Assembly: GCA_022749755.1 (NCBI GenBank)
Contig: CM040443.1
Location: forward strand, 13,283,744 to 13,347,743
From: Azadirachta indica
Lineage: Eukaryota; Streptophyta; Magnoliopsida; Sapindales; Meliaceae
DNA: 64,000 nt
Direction: 5' to 3'
Part shown: piece after piece, positions 37,495 through 50,280 of the stretch
Layout: each line of letters begins with the position of its first letter
Numbering within the stretch: the stretch's first letter is position 1
Position numbers and translations under genes: made by a program
Notes under the pieces: model-generated
Seen by the model: only the letters and a program-made list of their open reading frames with translations
What the model was told of the DNA's origin: nothing
The model's database searches: none

Positions 37495-38480
37495 ACCTTA
37501 CCTGAATTTAGCAATGGCTCTGACCTGAATTTTTGGCAATGGCTTGGACCCGAAGTTGGCATTGGCAAGCGAGACCTCTCCACGCAGTTGACTTTAAACT
37601 TATATATTAGACCTGACCTAGAGTTGGCAGTGGCGAGCGAGACCTATCCAAGCTACCCAGACCTGACTTGAAGTTGGCAATAGCTCTGACCTGAAGTTGT
37701 CAATGGCATTGACTAGAAGTTAGCATTGGCAGCATCTAATACCAAAAACATATCTTGAAGTCGTTGGAGATGCTATGAGTGTGTTGGTTATGTGCATGCA
37801 TTAGCATAAACATCACAAAGGGTCGAGTACAGATGCTGCTATTTTGATGTAGATAGTAACAATAAAATCCTAACTACTCAGAAAGAGGTGGTGATCATTG
37901 AAAAATTTTGTGCATTTCAGTTCTAGCAATATTGTTTTCAAGGATAAAGCAAAAACAATTAAAGAAGATATAGCACAGAAAAGAAACAACAAATACAATA
38001 CTTCGCAGAGTTTGACGGTGAACTAGCCCATCGTCGATGGCTCTCTCGTAAACTCCATCACTTCTGAGTCTTCTTGTTCGCTAACCGCCGTTGACGATGA
38101 TGATCAAAACATCGACAACAAGGAACATAGTAGCAAGATAATTGAAGAACTTAAAGCACAAATATGCAGTTTAATTGACTTGTATCGAAGAGTATTAGCA
38201 CCGCCACTTGTTGCATAGAGGGAAAATTATCAAATTGAAGCCAACCAAATTTTCAGCACATACAATAATGTTTGCCAAGAAGAGATTAGCAAAAAAAAAA
38301 GATAGAAAGAAAGTCGTGATCAGGTCAGTTTATTCGCTTGGTACCCCCGCTTTCAGATGAAAATCAGGATAGATCATCGGATCAGGTCAGGTTAGTGTGT
38401 TTGTTTAGTGCCTCCATTTTTAGATGAAAATCAGGTCAGGTCAATGTATCCGTCTAGTGCCCAAGCCTTCAGATCATTGT
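37495..38480. repeat. Degenerate tandem repeats of probable retroelement origin
   Basis: GACCTGAAGTTGGCAATGGC-like phrases recur with variation at 37,500-37,740. At 38,325-38,470 a second phrase (GATCAGGTCAG... TTTAGATGAAAATCAGG) recurs about three times. No open polyprotein frame remains. Confidence 0.5.
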
Positions 38481-38520
38481 TGATGTAGGCATTTCGCAGG
38501 CAACAACAACATCGCTACTA

Positions 38521-38560
38521 TCAGCAACAACAACAACAACAACAACACAACAACAATAGC
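38521..38560. repeat. CAA triplet microsatellite
   Basis: An almost uninterrupted (CAA)n run of about 13 triplets lies between related CAG/CAA-rich flanks. Confidence 0.85.
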
Positions 38561-39157
38561 AGCATTAATGGTAAATAATACAAAAAAAAAAAAAGAAAAG
38601 AAATCATATGCTATGGGTATTTACATGTGGAGATCATGGAAGGAATAATCAGTTGAATTCATTAAGAGAGAAAGCCACGTAGAATCTAAAAATTCTAAAG
38701 AAAGCAGAAAAATAACTAGGTGAGAAGAAAGGCATGGAATACAAAGAAGAGAGAGATAATTAATATCTTTTTCAAGGTTTGCCAAGAAAGTATTTTTTTG
38801 GATCAAATTTTTAATCTGGATTCAGACTCAATTACAAGAAAAATTATTTCTTACTGAATGCGGACCAAGGAAGTTTAACTTTAATATTTTGATTTTTTAT
38901 ATTTTCTCTTTAATTTATTCAATTCAATTTCTTAAGAGATTTTTTAATATTATTGAATTCTCTTTTTGCAATAGTTGAAGGCTTACTTTGTTTCCATTGT
39001 CTCCTGGGAAATAAAAATCTTGTTACTAGGATTGTTGGCTAAAACGCAGAAGGACAACGATATCATTTTAATTCCTTTAATCAACTGCAGAATGATGAAA
39101 GATTTTGCAAAAATGGAGTTGGTATTTCCGATATATTTTCCTACTGAAGTGGTACTA

Positions 39158-39480
39158 TAGATTTCTCTACAAGATGTCGTGGAAAAAGACTTGATCTCAA
39201 GTCATAAGATACTTTTTTCTACTACCAATTTTTTTACAAGATGTCGTAAAAAGAAGACATGATCTCAAACCATACAACACTCTTTTCTATTTCATATTTT
39301 TCTATAAGCTATCATGAAAAAAAGATCTGATCTCAAGTCAAATGACACTATTTTATACTTCAGATTTATCTACAAAATGTCGTGAAAAGAGGATTTGATC
39401 TTAGGCATAAGATAATCTTTTCTACTTTGGATTTCTCCAAATAAAGTTGTGAAAAGAAGACCTACTTTCAAGCCAAAGAC
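39158..39480. repeat. 67-68-bp tandem array, five copies
   Basis: The block TTTCTCTACAAGATGTCGTG followed by AAAAGA..GATCTCAAG recurs with anchors at 39,174, 39,241, 39,309, 39,377 and 39,444, giving spacings of 67, 68, 68 and 67. The units are diverged but co-linear. Arrays like this are common inside plant LTR elements. Confidence 0.85.
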
Positions 39481-39683
39481 ATTTAACTGCTCAAGAAAAA
39501 TAATCGAGCCAATATTCTACTACCCAAAAAAAAGTGACATAAGCTGATATTCTATTACCCAAAAAGAAGCGACATGAGTCGATACCTTATTGTTCAAAAA
39601 AAAAAAAAAAAAAGCTAAGTTGAACATTATTTATGCTCTAAAAAGTTGGGCTAACTACAACTCTTGTTCTAAAAATACAAGGT

Positions 39684-40075
39684 CATATGCTTGATAATAA
39701 CGAGTTAAAGTCCTTAAAAATTCAAGTTTCAAGTAACAATTGATGACTAATTGTTACTAGAAATTGGGAGACTATATATGTTGGGGGATTTTTACTTGAC
39801 CTGACCTGGAAATCAACTTACCTCATCTAGCTTGAGCTTACCTCATCCGGTATGAGCTCGCCTCATCCAAAATGAGCTCACTTCATCAGGTTTCAGCACC
39901 AGCTTATCTAAAATGAGCTCATCTCATTCGACTTCAACACTAGCTCATCCAAAATGAGTTCTTCTTATCCGGCTTCAGATTAACTCATCCAAAATTTGCT
40001 CATATGCTTGATAACAATAAACTGAAACTAGGATTTCAAGTTTCAAGTAACAATTGATGACTCATTGTTACAACG
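39684..40075. repeat. Direct repeats flanking a 20-bp tandem array
   Basis: CATATGCTTGATAA and, slightly downstream, TTCAAGTAACAATTGATGAC occur at 39,684/39,728 and again at 40,001/40,042 (offset 314-317). Between them, 20-bp units of the form CTTACCTCATCCGGTATGAG begin at 39,817 and continue with decay to about 39,990. TGTTGGGGGATT at 39,779 looks like an LTR start. No element boundary was proved. Confidence 0.65.
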
Positions 40076-40624
40076 ATCAAGGTTTCAAGGTTGCAACAAT
40101 GGTTTTTTGAGCATTTCGAGTTATTCGAGTGGGTTAGAGGTACGGTTCAAGCGAAAACAAGTAAAACTCATTCTTGTGTTCAATTCTTTTTAGCGTATAA
40201 TGCATTCTTGATGTATTATAAGGATGATTGTATGAAAAGAAACATGATTTGAGCATATGATTGCATTTGTGTTTCAATTGTTGACTATAGGTTAGTTTTG
40301 AATGAAATTTTGGGGTTTTTTGGTTCTAAGTGGATAAATGTGAAATTGGTGGATAATATTATATGAAAACATGATTATAATGCGAATAAATTGCTTACAT
40401 GTTGATTTTTTGGTTTACATTGCATGGTGGTTTTTGGGTTCGTAACTTAGGTTAAGTTGTACTATAAGTGTTTTTGGTATATAATATAAAAACCTTCTCA
40501 AAACAAACTGTGGAAACAACTTTGTTTCTCATATTTTGAACTAGACATTAGGATTGTATCCAAAAGTATTCATGAAAACATGTCAACCAAACTTATTTTC
40601 TAAAAGTGTATGTATGTCATCTTT

Positions 40625-40845
40625 AAAAACTAGCTATTTTGGTGCTGTTTTTGTGCTAAAATAGCCCAAAAGCAGCAGTAGTTTTGCCGTTATTTTTAGT
40701 GCTATGTTTGCGCTAACACAGCCTAGAAACTGCAACAATTTTGCTGCTGCTTTTAGTGCTATTTTTGCAGTAAAATAGCCTAGAAATTGCAACAGCAATT
40801 TTGCTGTTGTCTTAGTGCTATTTATGCACTGAGACATCCTTGAAA
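40625..40845. repeat. ~57-bp tandem array with internal hairpin
   Basis: Units repeat with anchors GCTAAAATAGCC (40,655), GCTAACACAGCC (40,712), AGTAAAATAGCC (40,769) and ACTGAGACATCC (40,828), spacings 57, 57 and 59. Each unit contains GCTATTTT and AAAATAGC as inverted halves around a short GCGC/GTGC centre. The minus-strand open frame here (AKLLLQFLGYF repeats) is a by-product of the array. Confidence 0.85.
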
Positions 40846-40849
40846 CATA

Positions 40850-42000
40850 TACAATAAAGAACTTATTATATACATTATATATTATGAACTACAAAACTTG
40901 AAGAAATTAAAAATGGCTTTACTATTCTAGCAAGGACACATTCATACATGTTTAATTCATCAAACAGATAAAAACAATGTAAAAAATATCCAATTTAGAA
41001 AACACTTAAAACAAGCACTTGCAATAAAATTTTAAGTAAATTATAAGTAATTTGTCTAAAGAAATATTTGATAAATGTTTTTAATGAAACACTTTCAAAT
41101 GATCTTATATCAATGTTAATCATTTTAATAAAAAGACTTTCAAGAAATTCTAATTAGAGAAAGTTCATACCCTAAATCAAGTATTAGTTCAGGTCAAAGT
41201 CCTAAGCAAAAAGGTAGCAGTTCAGTTCAACCTCGTGTAGTAAACACTCTCTATACTGCTCAACAACGACATATTCATATTGATATATCATATGGACGTA
41301 ATAAGAGGCATGCACATTTTTCAACTCAGCTTTTATTTCCTACAGTTGAACATTCGAGCTTCCTTCACATGAACGACTTAAAAGCTTCTTCGCAGCCACA
41401 AAAATTTACCCTATTAGGAGTTGTTTTGTGATATATTTTGGCAGAAAAAACCTTCTGTTTGACTATCTCTTTTTGGTTTTTTGAAAAACAGAAGTATGTT
41501 TCTTCAAGGTTGTTTTGTGACTAAAGAACTTATGATGAAATTGTAATTGTCAGATGCTTATATGTTTATACTTAGATGAATGATGATGTTTGGAAAGTTA
41601 TTTTTATTTTGCTGACTTTTGCTTTATATTAGGCTTGCTTCAATTTAACTTGAAGAAGTTTGACAGGTTATGCAATTGAAGTATTGTATTTGGATGATAA
41701 AATTTTGTACTTTGTGAATTTAATTATTGTTGAATGGTGAAGTGTGATAGGTTTTTACTACAATTTTGCTCTTTGTGAATTTTTGTTGGTGTTTATGAAT
41801 TTTTTGTTAGAAGTTGGATAAGAGTATGAAATGTAAGTTCAGGCAAACATTTCATGTTTAATGCAAAATGTACTATTTTAGCCATACATTTCATGGTTGA
41901 AGCAAGAAAGTAAGTGAGGATATAATTGTTATTTTGTTATTTTAAAATTATAAGGTTACATTGGTCAATGTCTTTTAAATATATAGGGGTAAAATAGTCA
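40850..42000. other. AT-rich non-coding DNA
   Basis: No gene or clear repeat boundary is visible. Confidence 0.45.
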
Positions 42001-42004
42001 TTTT

Positions 42005-42165
42005 GTACCGAAAAATGAATTGTACTAATGAACACTTAACACTAGGAGGTATTTGTCTATTTTGCCAAACTTAAAGGGAGCATCTGTTTTTCTCTAAACA
42101 CCATAGAGTATCTGTCCATTTTTCTAAAATTGAGGGGAAGTATCTGTCAATTTTTCCTTAAAAAA
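42005..42165. repeat. Short tandem phrases, possible MULE terminal region
   Basis: GTATCTGTC.ATTTTTC phrases (near 42,050, 42,085, 42,108 and 42,138) are spaced by a few tens of bases, with AGGGGA/AGGGAG between them. The design is similar to the direct repeats at 10,801 and 12,545 (variants of CAGTGGTCATTTG with GTGGGG). It may be the left terminal region of the element whose genes lie at 43.9-50.3 kb. Confidence 0.4.
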
Positions 42166-43079
42166 TTGATAGAATCCAACCCAATTAAAGAGAAAGAAGA
42201 GCAAAAAATAGAAAACAGGAAGAAGAATATAAGATGACAAAAAATGAAAAATAACAAGGAGAATCTAATTTAGGGTAAAGCTTGTTATTATTGTCTCACA
42301 CGAACAACCTTTTATAGGAATTGAATAATAAATCTCCTAATTTAGATCAAACACAAAAAACTTAACCAAATCTTAAACACAATAGGAAATAACAAAAGAA
42401 CTAGAGAAATTTATCAAAATATCCAAAAATAAAATTAAAATTACAAAAATATCCAACATTAATTTTCCTTTTTAAAACTATCCAAAAATTCAACAAACGG
42501 ACAATTTTGCCCCTAATCAAATAACTTTAATCCCTTTTACCCAAAATTTTCCCCCAATTTTATTTTCCTAAAACCCTAATTACTCTTATCCAAATTTATC
42601 AAATATCTAACATCAAGCCTGAAATTCAACCTCTTCAAGATAAGCTTGAAATTCTACAAATTAAAAATCATTCGACATTTTGACATTTATTAAATATCAT
42701 GATTACTACTAGTGTTTTAAAAAAGCAACCTGACCAAGAAGAAAAAAAATCTGCATATTTTTATTAGATTAAGATGATATAAATCAATTTAGAACATTAT
42801 CTACATAGATTCAAATGCTTGAATTATAAAAAAAAAATGATAATTTGAATATGAATGCCAATCAAATTCTATATCTATTGGACAATTAACAAATGCACAG
42901 AAAACTATCATTAAAGCCCAAATTGTCTAATTGGTCTATTGATCAAAAGAAAGTTATAAAAAAAGATCAGTAATTTGTAAGTATAATTTGAAATAGAAAT
43001 ATAAAATAATCCATACCTAAGGATGATGAGGTCGGCGAGACGGACAACAACAACAATGCCAATGACTCTAGGCAATTGT

Positions 43080-43740
43080 CGATTAACCTTCAAGCATTTT
43101 CGATTAACCTTCGAGCACCCATTGTTGATTTGGTTTGATTTGCAGCAACAATTTCACTTCAAAGCTTGGAGTATTGCAATCGGAAACTGAACAAGTTAGT
43201 TAGGTTTCTTTACAATCGAAATGTGAATTTTCGTAAATAAATGCAGAGACTTACATTTTTGGCATGATTAAGATGTTAGAATGTGTTAATTGAAGCGACT
43301 ATTGTGTTGAAATGGGTGTTTGTTGATGGTTTATTTGATTTTTGGGAGTGTCTTTGACAACAAGCACAAAACATTCGAGCATATTCACACTCGAAGGTGT
43401 TCTTACATAAATTAGAGTTGCCATTCATGCTCATAACTATAGTTTTGAGCACGAACAGTAATTGAACCTTCAAGTGCGAATAAAAACACTTTCGAGCATG
43501 AACTTGCTTGGAGGTATTCATGTTGACTTAATAGCTTCATGCTCAAAGGTTATTGTTTCAAGCATTACTCTTGATAACACCTTCGAGCATAGGCTTCCTC
43601 AAACTTGAAGTGTTTATACTTGCTTGCTAGAAACTACAAAATATGCACGCTTGAAACCATCAATTTCCAGTATAAAGCTTCTTACAGTTTTGAGCAAGCA
43701 AGCATAAACACCTTCGAGTGTATAGTTTCGAGTGCCATCA
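43080..43740. repeat. Degenerate TTTCGAGCA/TGCTCGAAA cluster upstream of the Ulp1 gene
   Basis: Many diverged copies of TTCGAGCAT or ACTCGAAGGTGTTC occur in both orientations (for example 43,099, 43,118, 43,375, 43,394, 43,492, 43,580, 43,716). The cluster stands about 180 bp before the DUF1985 frame, matching the position of the cluster at 4,165-4,275 in the first element. Confidence 0.65.
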
Positions 43741-43919
43741 AAATAGTTTTAATTAATTGATATATAGTTAAATTTGTTTGCATATTAAAATAAAATAAAT
43801 AATTGATTGATTTGATTTAATTAAAATATAGATGTATTAGATATGTATTGAAATTAAATATAGCTTAATATAGATTTATTAGATACTGATGAATTGAATT
43901 TGTCATACTTGTAGGTGAT

Positions 43920-46900
43920 ATGGTGATAGTATTCAGAACCTTGAAGATAAAGAAGGAGGACCACTTTGATGCTGCGGTGACGATGCTATCTCACGTTTGT
44001 GATATTAGGGTGATCTGGAAAAACTCACAGCGAGACAGTAGCGATTATTTAGACGGACTTGTTTGGGCCATTTTTTAGACATTGATCCAAATCTATCATT
44101 TTTTGGTAACTTTGTTCACCACATGATTGTGCACGAGGTTGAGACTGATGACACTGAACATGAGCTGTGGCACATAGTCAAAGGCACAACCATGAGGTTT
44201 TCCCACATTGAGTTCGCGTTAATCACAGGTTTACAGTTTGGACCATTTTCTAATGTTGTCTTAGAAAGTAGTCGACTTAGGGACAGTTATTTTAAAGGTC
44301 TAATTCCATCCAATTATACACGGTAGAGCATGTTTATGAGGGGATGGACTTGAGACGGATATCGGATATTGACACAGTTAAGCTATCATTATACTACGTG
44401 ATCGAGCATATATTGATAGGGCGAGGTAGTAGATACACTTCTGAGATATAACTGTTGCAAATTATAGATGATTTGGATACGTTTGATCAGTTTTTATGGG
44501 GCTCCCTTGCTTGATTATACACTTATCGGTGTTTGAGTCATATTATGCAAGGGCAAGTGGCACACTTCAAAGAGAAATCGGCAAAGGTCAAGGCTAAAGG
44601 GAAGACACATGTTAATCATTACAACTTAGAGTGTTTTCTAATGGCATTCAGGAATTGCGACATTTTTTTTACTTAATGAATTATTTTTATTTGTGTTTTA
44701 AGAAATGTTTTTATTTGTCATGGTTAAATTGATATAGTTATATTGTTTTGCAAGTATGGATGTAAGAGGCCATATCCAATGTGAGTGCGGAGTTTTGGAT
44801 GCGCGTTAATGACCAGTTGCCATTTATGTTGAGGTGGCATTCGAAGTCTAAGAATGTCCGTGCAATGGACCTGAAGAAATACATATTCAAGCCAATAGTA
44901 ATAAGTATATTCGACACATGTTATTATTATTATTAATTTGTACATAGAGTTGTGTCATTCTTGACTCCAAATACTGTTACTTTAGAAATGATCAGATGTT
45001 AATTGTGGTACAAGCATCTATTATGTTGCGATTGTTATAGCCTACGGCGGAGGACTGTACGCAGCTCTATATTCAAGTCGTGCTAAAGTTGACTAGAGAT
45101 ACATCATTTACAGATGCACCCATGGTAGACGATGATGTTGGGCCTATGGCACAGGATGCCCCTGACAACACTAATCCACCTGTCCAGCATGACACTGGCC
45201 CTCACAATGTCAATATCACTGATGTCTCCATGCTTGTCGCAGATGTTACTGCCATTACTGAGTTAACATCACCTCCTCTGGTGAGAGAAAAGAAGGTATG
45301 GTACATTCATGACAATTTGATCTCCTCAATTAAGTAATTCATCGCATGTTCCTTTGTCATTAAACACCATCTGCTTCGTATTAACCCTACAGTAGACACA
45401 GCCTCGTCATGCCCAGTGATAGTCTGTGCATTGCTCGAAGTTCTCGCTTGTTAAGGAGGCAGACTGCTTGTTAAATCATTATTCACCAGCGCACGATGAC
45501 ATTTATGCCAAGGTTACGGTAGATACAGAGGTTTACTTGGGCGAGACATTGCGATGCATTTGGGTTTGTTGCAAGCTAATTTCGAAGAGTTCAGCCATAG
45601 ACAGGATTATACTGCACAACAATAGCATTATGCACTACTCAGGTTGATTGAGGATGTTCATGGTGTAGTATGCCCTGAGCCATATATATGATCATCCGAG
45701 GAATAGGTACCCATTACACAATCAAACTTGCATGATTGTTGTTTTTAATATTTTTGATTATAGTAAGATGTGATTGTTGCGATGTGATTGATTTGGTTGA
45801 TGGTAAAAAAGCATGTATTGAAGACATTTGGGGTGTGATTTTGGGTGCCTAAGGCCCCATTGTTGTTGAAGTGTTATTTACGGTGATTGTTGTGCAGGTG
45901 TATAATTTTTGGAATGTGGAAGGTACAAGGGGAACTCTATCCCTTTTTTTTATTAAACCTCTAAAGTTGCGTTTGTTGCTTTTCAGTCCACACTTATAGA
46001 GATTTGAGTGTTGTATTATTCCTAAACCCCTATTAGGTACACAGAGTCGATACAGGCATACATGTAAAAAGGCCCAATTATGTTGAACCCTGTATACTAA
46101 CCTCTTGAGGAGGAGTAGACTAGCGACGATTAAGGTTAGGCTGCATTATAGCCCTAAGTATTAGATTCGGCCTCCTGCGCTAGTCCCAGATGAGTTATAC
46201 ACTCGGTTTCTATATTCGATATTTACTCTAGGGGCATGCATCGAGACTGAGATTGTCATGATTGCTCCAGATTGGCTTCAAGATATTTCTGTGGCTAATC
46301 GTTAGCTTGAGGATAGTGTAAGTTGATCTATATCCTACAGTAATTTTAATTTGATTTGATTTTTAGTTTGTATGAGATTTTTGACTAACGACATTTTGTC
46401 TTTCATTATATGTCATTGTCGCAACATATTACTAAGTATATCGATATGCTATCGCACCGTCAACTGATGTGTAGGGACTTAGTTTTGCAACACTGGACTG
46501 TATCCTCCCCATATTTGATCGTGAGTAACAGAGGTTAATTATTCATTTGTTATTATTCTATTGAACTTTTGTTACGGATGAATTACTTGACTATTGTTTT
46601 TAGACTCTACTTCGATCGACATACGATGATTACTTGAAAAGGAATTTGGTGAGAGGACCTTTTACTCAACAGTGCCATGAAATCTATGTAATGGGTAAGA
46701 GGAGCTGCCTATACAAGGATTAGAATTTGGTCGACGTTGTGTACATACCCATACATGTCTGCGGCGATCACTGGGTGGCTGCCGAGATTCACTTAAGCAT
46801 GAGGGAGATCCCCATGTACGATTCTGCCCCTACTACGCACTTAGATGCTGAGATGGACACTGCCCTTTAGCCATTATATTGTCTGTTGTCCCATCTACTA

Positions 46901-47045
46901 AATTAGATGAGTTTTTATAACTATTGGACCGATGTTGATGATAGTTTAAACCTATTCACTTACATCTAACTAACCCAAAGCATCCCTCGTTAAGCACCAA
47001 ATTTTGGAGATTGCGAGATATTTACCTATATGTTCATGCAGTATA
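43920..47045 (+). pseudogene. MULE-borne DUF1985 + Ulp1 (C48) protease gene remnant, second copy
   Basis: It starts MVIVFRTLKIKKEDHFDAAV after an AG acceptor. A frameshift near 44,040 leads into RRTCLGHFLDIDPNLSFFGN, then HMIVHEVETDD and MRFSHIEFALITGLQFGPFS, the DUF1985 signature shared with the copy at 3.6-4.0 kb. A middle part (45,080-45,300) is acidic. A pre-protease block (46,170-46,320) is shared with the first copy (APDWLQDISV). The protease shows GDHWVAAEIHLSM (about 46,770), PMYDSAP (about 46,820) and FGDCEIFTYMFM (about 47,010). Triad residues are still visible, but at least three in-frame stops are present (for example in YKD*NLVDVV at about 46,721). It is clearly non-functional. 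Confidence 0.8.
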
Positions 47046-47639
47046 TAAGATAAGGCATTCCCTTTAATTTTGGGCTGGATACATGATCTAGTTTAAGGTT
47101 AAGGGTCACGGTGGATCCATGGGTAAGACAGTTATTATAGTAGTATACTTATATTACTTTTTTTCAACATGTATATACATGTATGTTTACTTATGCTTTA
47201 TTTGTGTTATTCTTGTCACAGTTTAGTATGTGTCTTTTTTTGGTTTTCCACCTACGGCCCTTCTCATCATTGTTTAACATGTAACTATGGCGTATTTAAA
47301 TTCAAATTCATTTATACTAATGCTGGATGTAAGCAAACATTATTAAAAAAGTAATACAGATGAACAATGAATTGAATTTAGATTTTAGAACAATAGTACA
47401 CCTCATCCAATCTAGCATGCACTTAAGTGAAATTATTCATCTATTTCAATTGAACTGTGATTAATGTTCTTGCACAATTCATGAAACAATTATATATATA
47501 TTTTTTAAATTGATTGTTATCAGTAGTATTCATGAAATTATTTATTTAAACTTCCAATAACAATAAAATTATTTGCATCCATTATTATTATTAATAATAA
47601 TCATATTATTCATTTTTTTAATTTGCTTAATTGTGAAAA

Positions 47640-47775
47640 ATTTTGGTTTACTCGAAACTGTAGTCTCAAGCAAGTTACTTGAAAGTACATTCGAGCAACC
47701 TGCTCGAAACTACAATTTTGAGTAAACCAGAATTTTGACATATTCGAGAGTGTAGTTTTGAGCTTTCCAGTAAGC
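47640..47775. repeat. TCGAAA palindrome cluster between convergent MULE genes
   Basis: ACTCGAAACTGTAGTCTCAAG, GAAAGTACATTCGAGCA, TGCTCGAAACTACAATTTTG and TATTCGAGAGTGTAGTTTTG lie within 135 bp. The cluster separates the 3' ends of the Ulp1 gene and the transposase gene. It is equivalent in position to the 107-bp array at the left edge of the window, which lies 3' of the first Ulp1 gene. Confidence 0.75.
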
Positions 47776-47944
47776 CTGCCAAAATCGTACAAATTATGCA
47801 TAGTTCATAAAATAATCAAATAGCATAAAAATAATTGGACAATCCCAATACATTAACTTATATACACATTATTTTCAGTAATATACGTGAACATAGTTTT
47901 TAAATGTAAAAAATAGGGATCCATACAAATAAACAAAGCAATAA

Positions 47945-50280
47945 AGATCAAAGTATATTCACTCGGCTAGGTTAAGGGGATCAAATTCTTACATGGTGAA
48001 CTTGTAGATAACGATTACACCTCCTTGTAATGATATCTTCTCTGGTAGATGGAATATGTTGTTTCTTTGGCCGCCCAATAGACAGACGTTGTCTTGAAGG
48101 CTTTACAACATGTTCTTTGACCTCAGGTGGAACCACTTAGTCAATGTTATTGCCTTGAGGGTAATAATGCAAGCACAATGAATTATGTGACAGCTGAATG
48201 TGTCTATATGCGACTAGAGCATGAGAATAAGGCAATTATTGAATATCAAAGTATCCGCAATTGCATTTTTTCTCTCGTACATCGACAGTCTCAATGTTGT
48301 CTTAATCTTTTACCTCGTACTCGAACTGTTACACAGGGTGCACGGACAAGATCCACAACAACTCTATTTATTCATTAACTTTGGCTTGCATTGCCTCTGC
48401 GGGTATTTGTCTCTCGTAGCGGCCAATAACCATATATAGTTTAAAGCGGTGATTGGGAGGGACCAAGCGTGCCTCAACAAAGAGTTCATACTCTCAACAA
48501 TTTTTTTTAGTCTGCATATCATATTGTCTTGACGGAAAGCGTGACCTCGCTCATATATGAAACCTCACATGATCCTCAAAGTACTTTGCTAGTGTAAGAT
48601 GCATTATTTGTAAATTGTCTATATATTGATTGAAATCACTCGCTCGATGTGCATAAGTAGCGTTGAAATATATGGCCATAAACATGTCAGTTTTATGTTG
48701 CCTTATCTTATACTTTGCCTTTAAATTTTCGGATATGTAGTAAGTACAAAATTTGTATGTTACTTCAAGAAATATTGTGTTAGTTCTCTTCTGTATGCTA
48801 GTGTGATCATCCGAAATGAAAACCAAATTCTCTATTGGCCCAATGGATCCCTGTAACTTCAGGAAAAACTACTCCCACAATGTATCATTTTTAGAATTAA
48901 CAACATTGAAGGCAACAAGAAATATTTGCCTATTTCCATCTTATGTTGGGGCCACAATCAACGTCCATTGTTATTTGTCCTTCAAAAATATATGCAACAG
49001 CAAAAACAAGACAAATGGCATTAGGAAATCCTCGAATATATGGCTCTAATGCTATAAAAAAGTACATGAAGTGGTCATCTCTATTAGTTTCAATCACTGT
49101 TATTAACCCTAGATTTTTCTCCTCTAACACATGACAAGACAAAGGGACCACTTTGAACGATAGAGACGGATCACCATACACAATCCTCAATGCTTCTTCC
49201 TTGCTATACCATATCTTGGAGTACAATAGATGAACCTTGCATTCACTTTGGATATTGTCACGAATATTTTTTAGGGTGTAAATCCAATTGGCATAGTTGA
49301 ACCTGTCCTTTATAAGCTACCTAATTAACCCACTGCTCGCTTATCGGTGCCCGTACTACAACTACTCATTTAGAGAAGAATGCATTGCTTTTATACACAT
49401 AACTCTGAAGAAGGCATCATCGTTGTTCTCCATGGCATAAACTTGTCATGTATAACCCTTTAACAACTAAAAGTGGTTCTTCACTACCATCAACCTCAAT
49501 TCCTATTTCGTACTATAAATCTGCCCCACACATCCCTTACTTTGAAACTTGAGCATGCATCCCTTGCCATAGTTGTAGATGATGGAATGAGAGGCAATGA
49601 CCGGATGTGTTGATTTGCTTCTAATAGACAAGGCATTAGGCTACTTATGTTACACGTTCCCGTACAGACGTCTTCTGTTCCTTTCAATTCATTATCATTT
49701 ACCACATTCTTACCTTTTTACTGGTGATTGAAGTATATGGCATCAAAGTTTGATTGATTCTTATAGAGCTAATGTGCTTGTCGTTCTTGATAGTGACAAG
49801 GAGAATAACCTTCATTGACAGTGGTTGCATCATCATCAAGGTGAATAAGGCTTAAGAATCAATGAAGAGTTACATACTTGTGTTGATGAACAGTGACGTT
49901 CTTTAAATCTTGAAACTGTGTGATTACATTGGCTGTTGAATTGAAATGGCATTAACATTGCTGGAATAGCATCACTTAGCTAATTGCTTCCACTTGATGA
50001 TCTGAATGAAGGTACAACAGTAGTTGGATGGTTAGAACTGTGTGGACTTGAATGTGGTGCATCGCCAACTTATTCCACGATAAGATACAATTAAAAATGA
50101 CCCCTCATGCTAACATACTGTACATTATTGACATGAATAAAGGCACGAAATGTGGATTCTATATTAATCATCGCTACCTTTGGCAAAGGCACTCCTAACA
50201 CTTATGCAAAATCAATAAAGATTGCTTTCACTATAATCTTACACTCGGCTGGATTAATCCCATATGCAGCATATGACCTT
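47945..50280 (-). pseudogene. MULE (Mutator-like) transposase gene, degenerate
   Basis: Minus-strand translation gives, in order: an N-terminal domain (about 50,270-50,085: YGINPAECKIIVKAIF and STFRAFIHVN); the zinc-binding/DBD start MARDACSSFKVRDVWGRFIV (about 49,570); KIWYSKEEALRIVYGDPSLS; FFIALEPYIRGFPNAICLVF, where the usual AVDGT is AVAYI (about 48,985); and PIENLVFISDDHTS with CTYYISENLKAKY (48,830-48,720), the second catalytic block. A C-terminal MNSLLRHAWSLPITAL, a decayed SWIM-type CNCGYFDI segment (about 48,260), and GRPKKQ..PSTREDI (about 48,060) follow. Stops and frameshifts occur throughout. The order and motifs are those of MULE DDE transposases with a SWIM domain. Confidence 0.83.

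Noticed and set aside
40634..40837. 67-codon minus-strand repeat protein
   Set aside because: The repeated residues follow the 57-bp tandem DNA array. There is no reason to think it is translated.
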